In this document: positions 13,101 to 25,284 of the stretch, piece by piece | Layout: every line of letters starts with the position of its first letter | Numbering within the stretch: the stretch's first letter is position 1 | Source: Micromussa lordhowensis | Lineage: Eukaryota > Cnidaria > Anthozoa > Scleractinia > Lobophylliidae | DNA length: 64,000 nt | Reading direction: 5' to 3' | Assembly (NCBI GenBank): GCA_964020085.1 | Contig: OZ026597.1 | Location: 19,941,021 to 20,005,020 of the forward strand | Position numbers and translations under genes: made by a program | The notes under the pieces: model-generated | Database searches by the model: none | The model's input: only the letters and a program-made list of their open reading frames with translations | What the model was told of the DNA's origin: nothing

Positions 13101-13909
13101 GAAGGACCAGTCTTTGCTTCACAGACCAAGAAACTCAGGAAGAGAATGTGCTTGGTGGACCAACTCCCTTGTGGATCAGTACTTACACCAGCTATCTCTT
13201 GTACAAAGCTCAAGATCCATTCAGCGCATGCAGACAGTCCCATGGCCAAAACACTTTTTTCTATAATTTTAGGATGGACAACTATTTGCTTTACAGACCA
13301 AGAAACTCAGGAAGAGAATATGCTTGGTGGACCAACTCCCTTGTGGGTCAGTACTTACACCAGCTATCTCTTGTACAAAGTTCAAGATCCATTCAGCACA
13401 TGCAGACAGTCGTGGCCAAAACACTTTTTTTCTCCGATTTTAGGATGGACCAGTCTTTGCTTCACAGACCTAGACACTCAAAAAGAGAATGTGCTTGCTG
13501 GACCAACTCCCTTGTGGGTCAGTACTTACACCAGCTATCTCTTGTACAAAGTTCAAGATCCATTAAGTGGATACAGACAGTCCTATGGCCAAAACAGTTT
13601 TTTTTTGTATGATTTTAGGAAGGACCAGTCTTTGCTTCCCAGACCAAGAAACTCAGGAAGAGAATGTGCTTGGTGGACCAACTCCCTTGTGGGTCAGTAC
13701 TTACACCAGCTATCTCTTGTACAAAGTTCAAGATTCATTCAGCACATGCAGACAGTCCTGTGGCCAAAACAATTTTTTCTTCTACTTCAATTTTAGAGAG
13801 GACCAGTATTTGCTTTAGAGACCAGGAAACTCAGGTAGAGAATATCTATTCACTCAGTGCGTGTAGACAACCCCATGACAAAGACAGTTTTTTTAATTTC
13901 TTTAATTAA
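10150..13909. repeat. satellite array, about 22 monomers of about 172 bp
   Basis: The motif GGACCAGTCTTTGCTTC recurs at about 10157, 10331, 10508, 10682, 10855, 11027, 11200, 11377, 11550, 11724, 11896 and onward to 13798, a spacing of 171-178 bp. Monomers share AGAGAATGTGCTTGGTGGAC, CCCTTGTGGGTCAGTACTTA and TTGTACAAAGTTCAAGATCC. Groups of four monomers recur at about 690 bp (11724, 12413, 13103) with the same private variants, for example CTAGAAACTCAAAAAG and TTTAGTGCATACAG; a five-monomer shift of about 869 bp links 10508 to 11377. All frames stay open because few stops occur in the monomer. The overlapping reading frames are a by-product of the repeat and are not annotated as genes. Confidence 0.95.
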
Positions 13910-16875
13910 GAAACAATAAACTCAGGAAGAAAATTTGCTTGAAGGGTCAAGTCTTAATTTAATTTGTAGAGCCAGTATTCGCTAATCAGGTGATGATAAC
14001 CACAAGGAGAGAAAAAACGACTTTGGTTGAACCAACTTGTTTACAAGCCAATTGAAAAAGTGCATGAGCTACACTGCATACCATTTTTTGTAATTAACAC
14101 CAGTGTTAGGGCATAATAATTGAAAGCAAACTCCCTTTCACGTCAGCTCTAGAAACTTCAAAGCTTCAAAGTGTAGCTAAATGTTTAATGTCAGGGGTAC
14201 AATCGGGTAGTTCAGATTGAAATTAAATTCAGGCAGTTGCAAGTTCCTGAGTTTATTGTTGCTTTCAAGAACACTGAGACATGTTCGACTAAATGCATGT
14301 GGGAATGGGATGTTGGTGACCAACATCCCATTCCCACATGCATTAATGGTGGGTGAGGTGGTTAAGACAATAACGAGGAAAACATAGTGAATATAGTAAT
14401 GTCAACACTTATCTTGTCCTGCACTTTGATGCTATTACCCCAGATCAACACATCCATTCGGGGGAAGAAAGCCGCTCTATAATATGCCTAGGAAGGAAAA
14501 AGGATATTAAAAATATATTGCAACTTAAATGTAACTGAATCTAGTTTTTCTGGTCACTGAATGCTTACATTATGTATACTGTGGTACCATGACATGTAGT
14601 TCAGATGGCACCCGATGTCAGAATGCCACTGACAAAGAAAATAATTCCTCTTTGGAGAGTGACGCAATAAAAGAACCAATCATATGTCTTGAAGATTAGG
14701 GTGAAACAAGGGAAGCCAAACATTTGTGAAGCATTCAAACTCTTCATTCATGTCAATATTCACACAAAAAGAATCTATAGAACAAAAGCAGAAAATTATT
14801 GTTTAGCTTTGCAAAATCAATCTGAAAATGGTGAGTGTCCCTTAAAGGAAGCTTAAAATCACACAATGAAGAGCATTTTGCTTATAAAGATGAGTCAAAG
14901 CTTGAGAAGTTCATTGTGCCGAGATGGAAAATAAAAGCTTACAGTACTGCACAAAAACAACGCAAAACAATTTCACCAAAATTCAGCTATTGATTTGCCA
15001 AGATTTTGAAGGAATTTCGCCAATCTGCATGAAAGCTCAAACACTGGTACAAAAATGTGCTAATCTTATGATAATTCACTGACATTTTGCTGCTATTGCA
15101 ACAAAAATGTGGCTTCCATGTTGCATAGCTAATCAAAAAATTAAAATCCCAAAATGACATTTCATCAAGTGTTTGTAAGCTTTTGGTATTTAAGAATGAA
15201 TAGAGTTGGCACCTGTACACAAAATTGCTTGATTACTCTCAAAACGATTAAGCCTTGTGTGTCTATACAACCGGAATGAAACTATAGACAAGCACTAACA
15301 AGAGGTTTCAAAAAGCCTATAAAGTTAATATATATTTAGCCAAGCTCCTGGGAACACCCATTAAGCTAAACCAGGATAAGTGCGAATTTTCATTGGAGTT
15401 TTGCAACTTTGTGGTGAGGTTTTCTGTACATTGTTTGGCCTTCTGTTTTAAGTTTGAACAGTCTCAAAATACACAAAACAAAGGTAGAGAAAAACATGTC
15501 TACAAGAAAAATTTATACCTCAGTTAACATTTAATCCTGGGTTAGCGTTAACCAGGCTGTTTCCTATTTCCGTTTTAAATCTTGACTTTTCTGTTTTGCT
15601 GTTTCTTGGTGTTCATTAGCATGTCCCAGACCTCACTGCTGATAAAATATATCAAATAGGCCCCTTTATAAACAGAATACCTACCAATGTTTGAAATATA
15701 TCAGAATTTGATGGTAAATAATACAATTTAGAAGAGTTTGAAAAAAAACAAAACAATTCATCCATTAAATGTTCCTGATATAAAAATAAATTCTGACATC
15801 TGCAGTTGAATGCAGAATACCTGCATAGCAATGCAAACATGTCCCTTTAACCACAAGCATGGCATATTGAGGAAAGTTTGCTAAAATTACAACCAGGAAG
15901 GCAAGTATACATGTAACATTTTGTGTATGCTATCCATGTATAATTAATTCATCAGCCAGACTCGGCAAGCTGCCAGTTCAACAGCTGCATATCTTAGATG
16001 TGGTCAATAACCTATCTTTTTAGATATCTTTACATATCTTTTTAGATAAAATTATTAACATATCTATAATTTTTACTTATTTATTTGTTAACACCTATAT
16101 ACATTATTTGTAGTCATTAGTATTATCATATATTTTCACAATATTTTGTGCTTATTTTAAGTACTTTTCTTTCTTTTGTTGTCAAGCACTGTTATAATGA
16201 GCCCAGGCTCAGGAGAAAGGGAAACCACTGCCCTCTGTCACAACATTAACTAAGGTATCAGCATACCCCAAATGACTATTATTCGTTGGCACTGCTTTAC
16301 AGTCGCATGTTTGACGCAAACCCCAGTAAAGTATGTATTTTTTGAAAGCTTAAGAATTGTAGATTACGAAGGTATATTCATTAAAATAAAAAAAATTAAG
16401 CTTTCTGAATATAGCACACTATTTCCAAAAGTACAAAGGTTCACTGATAAAGTTTCTGGTCGGATATGAGCGGGAGGACGCAATCAAGATTGCTATGTCT
16501 CCTTGACACCTTTCTCTAAAAACGGTGTCAGGAAATTTTCATTACTGGTCTGGTTTGTTTTTCGCACAGAGTTAAAACATGCATTCTCTTCACTAAAATA
16601 GTCATAATTTTTGAAAGAAGCAAAACAAAAGAACTCCTGCCACTGTTTTCTTTTTTGTGTGATTATCGGGCAACATTCTCTCTAAATTTTAGCGAAAAAC
16701 GTTGAACACCAGCCGGACACAAACTCAAAATGTGCTTTTCACTCTCTGAAATTTTCGTTCTGAGGTATGAAGGGAAATATACTTCAGGAAGTTTTTCCGG
16801 TGTTATGAGACGATTACACAAAACATGTGAAAGTAAAGATGCGTTGACCGACAAAAAGTTTGCCTCATATTACTT
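13910..16875. other. gene-free stretch between satellite and transposon
   Basis: Apart from the 53-bp palindrome at 14292 and a few AT-rich direct repeats near 16010-16060 (ATATCTTTTTAGATA), I recognise nothing. No open frame here carries family features. Confidence 0.55.
14292..14344. repeat. perfect 53-bp palindrome
   Basis: AATGCATGTGGGAATGGGAT continues to a single central G and is then mirrored exactly to the end: two 26-base arms with no mismatch. It lies in otherwise plain sequence. It could be a template-switch snapback or a tiny foldback; a hairpin RNA precursor is unlikely because there is no loop. Confidence 0.85.
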
Positions 16876-16877
16876 TA

Positions 16878-16969
16878 CAGCGGTTCCCAATCACACGCGA
16901 CCTCTAACGATTTTTTCCTCCTTTGAAAATGAGTTTTTGGTGGACGTCAATCAAATGTTTCCATGACAA
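16878..16969 (+). repeat. left terminal inverted repeat (92 bp)
   Basis: Starts CAGCGGTTCC directly after TA and ends CCATGACAA. It is identical in inverse orientation to 25285-25376; homology stops sharply one base further in (TAATGG here, CAATAG on the other side). Confidence 0.95.
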
Positions 16970-17025
16970 TAATGGCGTTTCGTTTCCCGCGCTCCGTGGC
17001 TGGTTGAGTATAAGTTCATGAAAAG

Positions 17026-20000
17026 ATGTCGGCGTTCCAACGCTTTTTGCAGGATTTTGCAACGGGAAATACGCTTGATGTCGATTCTCAGGGTAGCCAG
17101 GAGTACGAAGACGTCGAATGTTCACAGATTTATTTACCAGGTCTTGACGAAACACAAATCGTCGATGAGGAAAACGAAACCGTAAGTTCAGTTTTCCTTC
17201 ACTGGTTTGACTTGATTCGATCTGGCAATCCGCTGGTTCAAAAACGATTCAGGATTGGCATGTATTTGATTTCTACTTTATGTTTTCGTCCTGCGACTAA
17301 AACTTGTTTCTATTCTTCTTGGTTTAGCGTGAAGTCGTTCTGTACCTCAAAACAAGGAATGGCAAAGTCGAAGGTGCGGAGTCTACACCATTCGTTCTAC
17401 CAAACAGATGGACCTACCAAACGTTGTGGGACTGTGTGAAACAACATATCAAAAGGGTAACCAATTCTGACGGGGAAGTCGATATAACACAACTGTACTA
17501 CAAGAAAAGCAAAGGAAAGACTGTAGTAAAGCTCACCGGCGACGGGGACATTTTAGCTCTGCTGAATGAATATCCTCTGACATACAAAAGCGGGAAACGC
17601 AAGAAGGAAACAACTATGTACTTGGCTGTAGATCTGCAGAAAGGTATGTTGGAATGGCTTCAATTTCTATTCTAAGTTTGGACTACTACCTAGAGAGATT
17701 CCGTGAAATTCCTTTCAGTCCTTAGTGGTGTAGACCGTATAGTCCAACGTAGTAAATAAATTGGGCAAACGCTTGAAATACAGCATGAGACTGGAAAATT
17801 TTGGAATCAAGCTCTGTAATAGCTTTGTAAATTTAACGAGTTTAGCGCTACATATGCATGTAAACTTTGCAGACTTTATATCGTATGAGTACAAATATGA
17901 AGAATAATTAAACGTTGCACGCCTTTGTTCAGTTATAATTTACTTGAATAGGCCTTATCACGTTTTTTTTTTACCGCAATCTGGAATTGTATGGAATTAT
18001 TTTGGAATCCGATGGCAAATAACTTTTTCCAAAATTGAATTTTACGGAATTTATGAATCGCAACGTAAAAATACTGAGCAGAAGATTGTATTCACCAAGT
18101 TTCAAGGAGGTAGCTTGACTAGAACGCACTCGATTAATTTTTCTAATTTCCATACATTTGTCTGTAAATTTGGCAGGGTAGAAGGGGCGGGGCAGGAAAA
18201 AATTACAGATAAATGTATGAAAATTAGAAAAATTAACTGAGCGTCTTCTATCCAGCCTACATTCTTCAAACTTGGTGAATACAATCTTCTACTTAGTATT
18301 CAAACATTGTGATTCATAAATTGTGTAAAATTCAATTTTGGAAAAAGTTATTTGCCATCGGATTCCCATACAAAGACTATTATTTCTGACCGCTTTGCCT
18401 ACCAGTCAAGATGGTGCGAAAACCGTGATAAGGCCTATTACTGGCCATTTATACATTTGGATGGAGAGAGGCATTGTGAAAGAAAATTGCCTTTCCCAAG
18501 ACAACATGGCAACGCCTTTCGTTCAATGTATAATAAAACAAGTATAAGATTAGATTTTTGTGATGTTCAGAAAAATTATAATCAAGATCGTTGTAAGGGT
18601 TATCAGTGTCAGCCTTAGGCTTCTGCTGATAGTCCTTACCTTGACTTTGATTGTTCTGGATATCTCCAAAACCTTATCCCTCTGACTGGTCATCTTTGAC
18701 AGGTTTGTTTGAACACTTGAGGGAAAATTTTATCATTTTGATGTAAAGTGTGACTAATCTGAGCTTATGAATATATTTGTTTCCTTCAGTTTGAGTGGCA
18801 TGTCTGTGAACTAGCTAGGTGTAGCTAAGTGCATGACCACCATAAACAAACATTTGACTTTTTTTGACATTTTTGACATGAAAGCAATGTGCTGCATCAT
18901 AAAACCAATTGTTTTCGTTGAATAACTTTTTCCCTGTAATTCCAAACAGATCAAGCCCCAACTCCTCGCAGGTCTCCCAGACTTCGTGAGCGTACCACCA
19001 CATTTGACATCTACGTGCATGGACTTGGACCAGACCTGAAAGTCTTGGGGCATGCTGATGTTCTGCATAAAGTTTGTTCAGATTCAAGTATTGAAGATAT
19101 CACTTGCCTTCTGAGAACTTATGAAGACAACAAAAAAATGTTTAACCCAGCTAAGGGCTTATACTGGCTTCGAAAAGGAAAAAAACAACTTGTGAGCCTA
19201 AAATCCAAAGAAGATTTGCAGACTTGCAAAGACGAATATAAAGGTGATTTACATCTTGCATGCCACACAGTAAGCCTTGAGAAATCTTCAGGTATTATTG
19301 CTTTTAACTAATATCTTAATTGTAGTACCCCTTAGTAAAAACAAACACACATTAGTTTGGCTTTTGTTACTTTTTAGGGGACCTACATGATTGCACATAG
19401 CAGCACATCAAGTAATGACAAATATATAATGGCATGTATAAATCTAAATTAGGACCACGAAATATTTAATATCCCATACCCAGAAAGGTAAAAATCAATC
19501 AAGTCAGTCCCCTAAAAGTAAAGATATTTATTTTGACCTGTACTCAGTTGTAGCATTCTGTAGTGTCACCACAAAATGTTTATGGTCATACTTTTTTGGA
19601 GTTTGAATATTCAAAAAAATAGGAATTCTGTGAAAAAATGGATCTCTTTATATAAACAACACTTACAAAATCAATGCAAATTTGGTGCTCAAAGCTACCA
19701 AATGGCTCATGTACATGCACGTTACTGCAAAAGAATACTCAGTGGCCACCTATATTGTGTAGTAAGGCATCTGCCCATCTTGAGAGATATTGTATGGTGT
19801 GATTATCCAGAAAATACAGGTATCCATACTCTTTTGAAAACTGAATTTCTAAGCTCTGCAGTAGCCCTTATAGGGGTGCACATGGGTTAAAAGAAACCTT
19901 CTTGGCTAGGTAAATAGATTTTTTTCTGGACAAAACATTCTGTACCTCAAGGGTTCCTTTGGCCTCTAGGCTCCAATTAATTAAATAAATTTAGTAATTA

Positions 20001-21860
20001 TTCTCTTTAAGTAACCTGTGATGTACATGACGATCCTCTGTAACTTGTCTTAAATGTGAGTTAATAAAAAATATTTTTGTTATTCCTAGGAATAACTTAA
20101 TTAGACCCAGGCCCTCGCATTTCGTTGTCTAGATTGTTCTTGTCATCACAAGTTGTTATCTGATATCTTTGCTATTCGTTTGTTCGCTCTCGGGTCGTTT
20201 GTTCACCCTCCCTCTCTCCCTGGGGTCTCCTCTCGAGGCCTCAGGCCCTCTCGGTTATTCAATAAGGATGCCCAAACAGATTTGCTGGTGGTCGATGTTG
20301 TGTCTGGGTAAGTGGGAGGGGCATCAAGGGGATAATTGTATCCATGTTACAATCCATTCTATAGCAGCCTAGATCTTGTTTTCTAGCTAAAAAAATATTC
20401 TTAAATGCTCTTTCCATAATTTTCTGAAAAATTATTTCTCTGGTATGTCAAAACTACTGTCATACCGTGACAAATAATTCATGACACCCTTTCCTAATAA
20501 TTATTATGCTTTCTATTATAGGAAGCCCTGATAAAACCAGTAATTCAGGAAATAGTAGAAAAAGACGACTTGATATGGGAAGTTCTTTCAGTGGGAAGAG
20601 TGCCGAAAATGAGTCATGGAATGACATCCATGTTGGATTGGTGAAAGATCTGGAAAAGAGAGGAACCCTGTGGAGGTATGGAACAAAGCATCTCAAGTTG
20701 TGGACGGATGAGATAATCAGTGGCAACTCAGCAGGTATCAATGAAGAGCCAGTGTGGGAGGAGCATATTGATGCGGTGTCTGTTCCACCAAAAATGAAGA
20801 AATCTCCAACTGTGAAGATTGACTCTCCAAGTTCAACAAACCATTTGTTGCAAATGATGTTCATGCAACAGCAACAACGCAGTGAAATGATGCAGACAGC
20901 ATTACTGGCCTGCCTATCCAATAATTCAGGAAAATTTCAGGTATGTTTAACAATGCATTTGCTCCAATGTGTCAGTCAAGGACAGTCATTTTGTAGCTTA
21001 CAGCTCTTGAGAGTGACATGGAAAACTTTGAGGCAGCCAGCATGAAATACCTACCAGCAATTTTCACAATTTACTCTGAACTTAATTATTGTCCAAAAGG
21101 AGCTAGCAAGGACTACTAGTTCTTTTTAGACAATGAAGACCAAATTAAGCTGTGAAAATTGCTGGTAGGTATTTAGGTTCCAAAATGTGCAATGCACACC
21201 CCCACTCAAATGTTTGGGTAGTACCCCCTTCCTGTAAGGCCTGGGGAAAAGGTCCTTTTACCCGTTCAATAAATTTCCCATGAAAGCCTGTGGGGATCAC
21301 ATCACATTTTACTCTAAACGTTAATTGGTACTTATTGAACACATCATTTTAAAATAATGGTCTACTATGCAACCCATGTTTGCTTCATTGAGTCTTATGA
21401 ACTTTGTCTCTTCATGCAGTTTCCAGGCAATTTATCAGCACAACCAACACTGTTTCCAGAGCAAGGCAGAAAAGGTACACGACTTCATTTCAAGTAGGAT
21501 ATTTTTTTTCTTATTCCATGTAGGTTTGATGTGACATTTCCAGACCCTAGTTATTATGCCAAATATTTCACACACTTGCCAATTCATATGTTTGCAGAGT
21601 TAAATCAGCTAACTACTGGTGAGTGCCTAGATGTCCTGAGGTCTATTGGACTTCCACAACACTGCAGCATGTTTGAGAGTAACCAGGTTGATGGCCCAAT
21701 GCTGGAGGCTCTTATTCACCCACATCTAGGACAGCAAATCATGTTATCATTGGGGGTAAATGATACATCAGATCGCCACCGGCTTGTAACTGAATTGTAC
21801 AGGTTGAAAGCACACGGGTATATATGTAACAGACATATTGTAACCAATTCCTCTTCTTGA
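17026..21860 (+). CDS. transposon-borne SAM-domain protein, 516 aa, six exons
   Basis: Exons 17026-17181, 17328-17643, 18950-19291, 20522-20940, 21420-21474 and 21598-21860 join with GT-AG borders and phases 0,1,1,0,1 into 1551 bp. Seen in order: an acidic N-terminus (residues 1-52); a 105-residue globular segment beginning REVVLYLKTRNGK and ending TTMYLAVDLQK that could be a ubiquitin/PB1-like fold (weak); a basic PRRSPRLRERTT stretch followed by FDIYVHGLGPDLKVLG (158-271); an NLS-like RKRR, an aromatic segment with WNDIHVGLVKDLEKRGTLW and a Gln/Met-rich MFMQQQQRSEMMQ (272-411); and a C-terminal SAM domain (430-503) with TGECLDVLRSIGLPQHCSMF and LSLGVNDTSDRHRLVTELY. SAM domains mediate oligomerisation. 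The start lies 57 bp inside the left repeat. AATAAA occurs at 22179. It may be a DNA-binding or assembly partner of the transposase, or a captured host gene; function unknown. Confidence 0.85.
17995..18372. repeat. foldback MITE nested in intron 2 of the SAM gene
   Basis: GGAATCCGATGGCAAATAAC at 18004 is mirrored by GTTATTTGCCATCGGATTCC near 18346-18366. Pairing runs most of the way to a centre near 18180 (GGGTAGAAGGGGCGGGGCAG). The arms have diverged by scattered substitutions, so this insertion is older than or independent of the flawless terminal repeats. Confidence 0.75.
21043..21175. repeat. foldback in intron 4 of the SAM gene
   Basis: AAATACCTACCAGCAATTTT at 21046 is mirrored by AAAATTGCTGGTAGGTATTT ending at about 21175. 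The interior is about 85 bp and non-coding. Confidence 0.75.
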
Positions 21861-23021
21861 AGATATTCGTGTTCAAATCCTCCCTTAGAGGGATAGAAAT
21901 GTTTACATTAGTTGGGTTATTTATTATGCATCATGTCCACATCTATAACTAGCAATGACCAATTCAAATATTTGCAAATAGTTCAACTGAACTAATCTGT
22001 GGTATACTGGTAGTAGGTTGCACCTAAAGCCAAAATTTAAGTACCTTGCCCATCAGTATGGTGATAGTTTAAATCTGAAGCTAGAATAGTAATTATTCCA
22101 GTATTGTTTGTTTGAAAAAGAAACCTTTAATATTGTTTGTTCTCAGGCTGTCATGGCTATGTACAATCAGATATGTTCAATAAATGCTTGTCATGTTATG
22201 TGCTTGTTTTCTTATATTTCTAACTGCAATCTAGACTCCACACACTTCACTTTACTACACATTGCTCAGGTCCATGACAGTTCAGTGTCAACAGTTACAA
22301 TATATTGATGTCAAAAATAGTTGAGACAGTTCACAAGATACACAATTTTTAAATGCTTGCTATTTCTATTGTTTCAAATAATTGCCCCAAATGGATAATT
22401 TCAAATCAGCGACCCGCTCCCTTTAAATGTTATGTTTATGGGGAGGGGGGAGGGGGGGGGGGGGCTTTCGGTTTGGGTTAGCCAGGGAAAAATTTACAAA
22501 AATGCCTCAACACTGTTATTACTGAATCAACACTGTTATTACTGAATCACCAGTACCTGTCAATTCCTGCCTCGAAAGGAAGAAACCACTGGGGTATTTT
22601 AACACATTTGTTCCTTATCAGTAACCTTGTTGACAACTACTGTCTGAGCAGTTACAGTACCATATCTTGAAACACTATTAGTTCCTATTGTAAGTATTGT
22701 TACACATAGCCACAGTCTTGTATCAGCAAAGCACATATTTCAGCAGATATCTGGAAACAAAATTGAAACTTACTATAGTGACCAGTGAAAATAAGAAATG
22801 GTTATTACTATTATCAAATTTGATTATACAACCTAATGTTGATTTAATCTGGAGGTAAACAAACAAATGCAACACTTACAGTTTACAATATTGTTGTAGT
22901 CTGTAACAGTTATTGTGCATGTCTGTTTTGAAAACTTGCAGTTCTTACATCATGCATTGAACACAATATGCGAACTCGGCCATACCAGAATACCAACAAC
23001 CTATGTTGATACACATTATAC

Positions 23022-23188
23022 AAAAGGCTGCTGCCTAACAGGAGCCCAGCAACCTGGGGCACCCAAGATAGTCCTTTGGGCGCCTAAAGTTTTGCAGCAG
23101 CTCCAAAAACATTACCGGTTGGGCTCCTAACTTTTTGGCTTTTGCCCTTCTGGGCTCCTTGAAATATTGTTAGGCAACAGCCTTGCTA
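23022..23188. repeat. foldback between the two convergent transposon genes
   Basis: AAGGCTGCTGCCTAACA at the left is mirrored by TGTTAGGCAACAGCCTT at the right, with repeated GGGCTCC/GGAGCCC words between them. It sits just past the end of the transposase reading frame. Confidence 0.65.
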
Positions 23189-23282
23189 CTGGTAAAAAAA
23201 CTGGAGTTCTATGGATATGTTTGCAATGATATAATTTTAGCTTTTTTTCTCCAAATGAGAGATTGTGTCTACAAGTGCTATC

Positions 23283-25216
23283 TCAAGGTACCACCACAGA
23301 ACATGTCAGAATCTACAAATATATTTTAATTTTATATAAATGTCATAGAATTCAGGAGAACTTACGTTGCTGAGTGCAATCTCAAAACACCTTTGTGGAT
23401 ACCTCTGACATAAATCTGGGTTCCTAAGAAGCCATGCCTTCCCAACACTAAAGCACTCCTCAATTGGATTTAGGTCAGGTGAGTAGGGGCTAAAGTAACA
23501 TGAAATCTGTTTCAGAGTTTGCCCAGCAATTATGATAAGCACACTGATGCCACTAATGTTTCACATTAATATTAATAATATTCTATTACTGGAAGTTTTG
23601 TTGTATTGGAAAAAATTTGATAAGATGAACTGTAAAATGAATTTCCAGAATATCAACTTACGGAAGGAAAACAAGGATTCCCCCTTTTGCTCTAATCATT
23701 TCACAAACAGCTTGTGAATAATGGATATGACAATTGTCAAGGACAACAACTGAGCATGGTTCTCCCAGTGCTACTGAACCAACATGAGGAACCACAAACT
23801 GTTCCATTGCAAACTCAAAGTTGTGTTTATCAAATGCACCAACAATGGAATGTGCAGCTTGGAAACCTTGTGTTGAGACAGCACCAAGGACACTGTAGCG
23901 TGTTCCCCGAGTGAAGTTTCCTCTCTTTGACACTCTGGTATTTCTAAGACTGCGTCCATATTTCCTCTGAGACAAAATTTATATAATTATTACACATTGA
24001 AACTATAACCTTTGTCCTTTGTAGTGAAGTCTTGTGTGAGGGATTTTTTACTGTTTCCACCCCCCCCCCCCCCAAAAAAAAAAACATTCAACAACAGAGC
24101 CTTCCAAGACAAGCAACTTTACTCATAAATTTCAAAATCTCAATAAAATGTGTAATGTGCTTGAAATAATATTATAATGGACCATGGCACAATCCATTAA
24201 TTTTATTAAAATCCATTACATATTTAGAGGCTGGTTACATACCACTACTAAATTTTCCATGGTGAAGTCCCACATAAAAGTGGCAGGGATGTTCAGGAAA
24301 TGTATGGAAAGTATCGGAATATGGTTCTGTGGGCATGGGTAAACGTTTATTTTCACCCCAAAGAGGCACCAGCCATGGATCAACTCAACTACAAAGTTTC
24401 ACTTCACAGTAACCATTTGAGACTGAACACCCCTGATCTAGAGATACCCGAGCGAGTACCCCCCTCGAACCCCGCCCGTCCCCCAGGAAATAAATACGAA
24501 CAAGCGGATGTTTCGGAAAACCGCACTATATTCGCAGCGCACCTGAGTAGTTCTTTCATCTTTACTCGACTCGTCGACAAACAGAAACTGTTCTGGTTTA
24601 AACTGAGAAGTAAATCGTCTGAACTCTGCACGTTTTCGTTCATCTCGCTCACGGGCAATGATTTGAAGCTGCAAATTTACAAACAGGGGACAACCATAAC
24701 AACGTGAGAACTAAATAATAACCTTTATTACATAATTATAATGAGTTACGAAAGTTTGACTGCTGAGCTCTTGCTTTCAGTACCTTCTTTACTGTCAATC
24801 CCATTTGCTGTACAGTTCTGCTGAGGGTTTGTATTGCAAACACTTCACCGGTCTGATACTCCAACCACGACTGCAACTCGTCCAGATAGAGCTCTGGATT
24901 GTCTTCTATAGCACGGCGAATGACAAGAATTTCTGCGGCTAAAATAATCCACATCCATACAAAGTTGATAAAAAGTCAATCTCCACAACGCTACTAATTT
25001 CGGAGGCCAACATTTCAGGCTACCTGATATTTTTCGTTTTGTTGACTTTCTTCTCGGCGGATCGCTTACGGCTCCAGTGTTTTCGTACAATCGAATCACC
25101 TTCTTCACAAAAGTTTTACTGACAAAGAGTGTTTCTGATATTTGATTCACAGATAGACCACGTTGTCTCAACATAATAACCCGCCACCTTAACGAAATGG
25201 GAAGTGATTTAGTCAT
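23283..25216 (-). CDS. IS630/Tc1-type DDE transposase (DD34E), six exons, about 310 aa
   Basis: Exons in transcript order: 25216-25024, 24938-24784, 24668-24543, 23966-23662, 23489-23366 and 23312-23283, all GT-AG with consistent phases (1,0,0,2,0). An upstream in-frame ATG at 25291 would add 25 residues. The N-terminus is a helix-turn-helix (SLPISLRWRVIMLRQRGLS, then VNQISETLFVSKTFVKKVIR), followed by a second helical part (DELQSWLEYQTGEVF) and the DDE_3 catalytic core: Asp in FLFVDE (about residue 148), Asp in VVVLDNCHIH (about 235) and Glu in YSPDLNPIEE (about 270). There are 34 residues between the last two, hence DD34E. All three acidic residues are present. The last 30-bp exon is the least certain; reading through its donor would give a slightly different tail. 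The enzyme would cut and paste the element at TA. Confidence 0.88.
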
Positions 25217-25284
25217 AATAAGCGACGACAAAATATGAACATGGACGGCCGCGAAACTACCGCGAAATGAACTGACTACTATTG

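Noticed and set aside
10117..13818. Long overlapping open frames, up to 357 codons, across the satellite
   Set aside because: They repeat the same peptides in several frames and follow the 172-bp period. This is what a stop-poor tandem repeat gives, not a gene.
10150..13909. Possible CRISPR-like array
   Set aside because: The whole 172-bp monomer repeats without unique spacers, and the genome is eukaryotic.
14292..14344. microRNA precursor
   Set aside because: The arms are perfectly paired with a one-base centre. Animal precursors have a terminal loop and mismatches.
16730..16966. Coding exon just left of the 8.5-kb transposon
   Set aside because: The frame runs into the terminal repeat and its target site, and has no donor or acceptor that fits the neighbours.
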